From Candidatus Hermodarchaeota archaeon (GTDB lineage Archaea; Asgardarchaeota; Hermodarchaeia; Hermodarchaeales; Hermodarchaeaceae): a DNA stretch of 5,562 bases. The stretch spans positions 1-5,562 of the forward strand of contig JAEOTD010000054.1 of NCBI GenBank assembly GCA_016839995.1, written 5' to 3'. This document shows, piece after piece, positions 5,540-5,562 of the stretch (position 1 is the stretch's first letter; every line of letters begins with the position of its first letter). The notes under the pieces were generated by a model. That model saw only the letters and a program-made list of their open reading frames with translations. It was not told the DNA's origin and did no database searches. Position numbers and translations under genes: made by a program.

Positions 5540-5562
5540 AGAAATCGCTAGGTTCTCTTAAT

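Overview
The window holds six complete protein genes and the 3' end of a seventh. No rRNA, tRNA, CRISPR array, insertion sequence or phage gene was seen. Base composition looks like the mid-40s % GC by eye (not counted). Three genes have strong Shine-Dalgarno sites. The gene mix is a luciferase-like oxidoreductase of the F420-dependent type, a nitronate monooxygenase-like flavoprotein, a COG1237-type metallo-beta-lactamase-fold protein, and a pentapeptide-repeat protein with a channel-like C-terminus. This fits an environmental archaeon (methanogen- or Asgard-like) or an uncultured F420-using bacterium. The sequence alone does not decide between them.

Layout: at the left edge the tail of a + strand gene (1-219) converges on a block of three minus-strand genes. 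Read in their own direction these are a nitronate monooxygenase/2-nitropropane dioxygenase-like enzyme (2687-1629), an NTF2/SnoaL-like small protein (1510-1115) and a metallo-beta-lactamase-fold hydrolase (1042-260). A hairpin with an 8-bp perfect stem (1588-1612) lies just after the first of these, so it may be transcribed apart from the other two. A divergent intergenic region (2688-2905) carries a perfect 16-bp palindrome (2838-2853) and separates this block from a + strand pair: a 69-residue two-helix membrane protein (2906-3115) and a luciferase-like monooxygenase (3142-4296). The right end is a minus-strand 410-residue protein (4293-5525) with a cysteine-rich N-terminal knuckle, pentapeptide repeats, and a C-terminal two-helix pore-like module. 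Its stop codon and that of the luciferase-like gene share one TTAA tetranucleotide.

Functional reading: the two flavin/deazaflavin-type oxidoreductases, the NTF2-fold protein and the hydrolase could form a loose small-molecule oxidation or detoxification neighbourhood, but no substrate can be read from the sequence. The most interesting protein is the pentapeptide-repeat/pore fusion. It keeps the linker, the GYGE(E)P-like motif and the two-helix layout of pentapeptide-repeat potassium-channel proteins, but the place where the TxGYGD selectivity filter is expected reads TTLVSFAVAP. Three start codons were corrected or fixed from ribosome-binding sites: ATG 2687 rather than GTG 2696, ATG 2906 rather than ATG 2897, and a TTG start at 5525.
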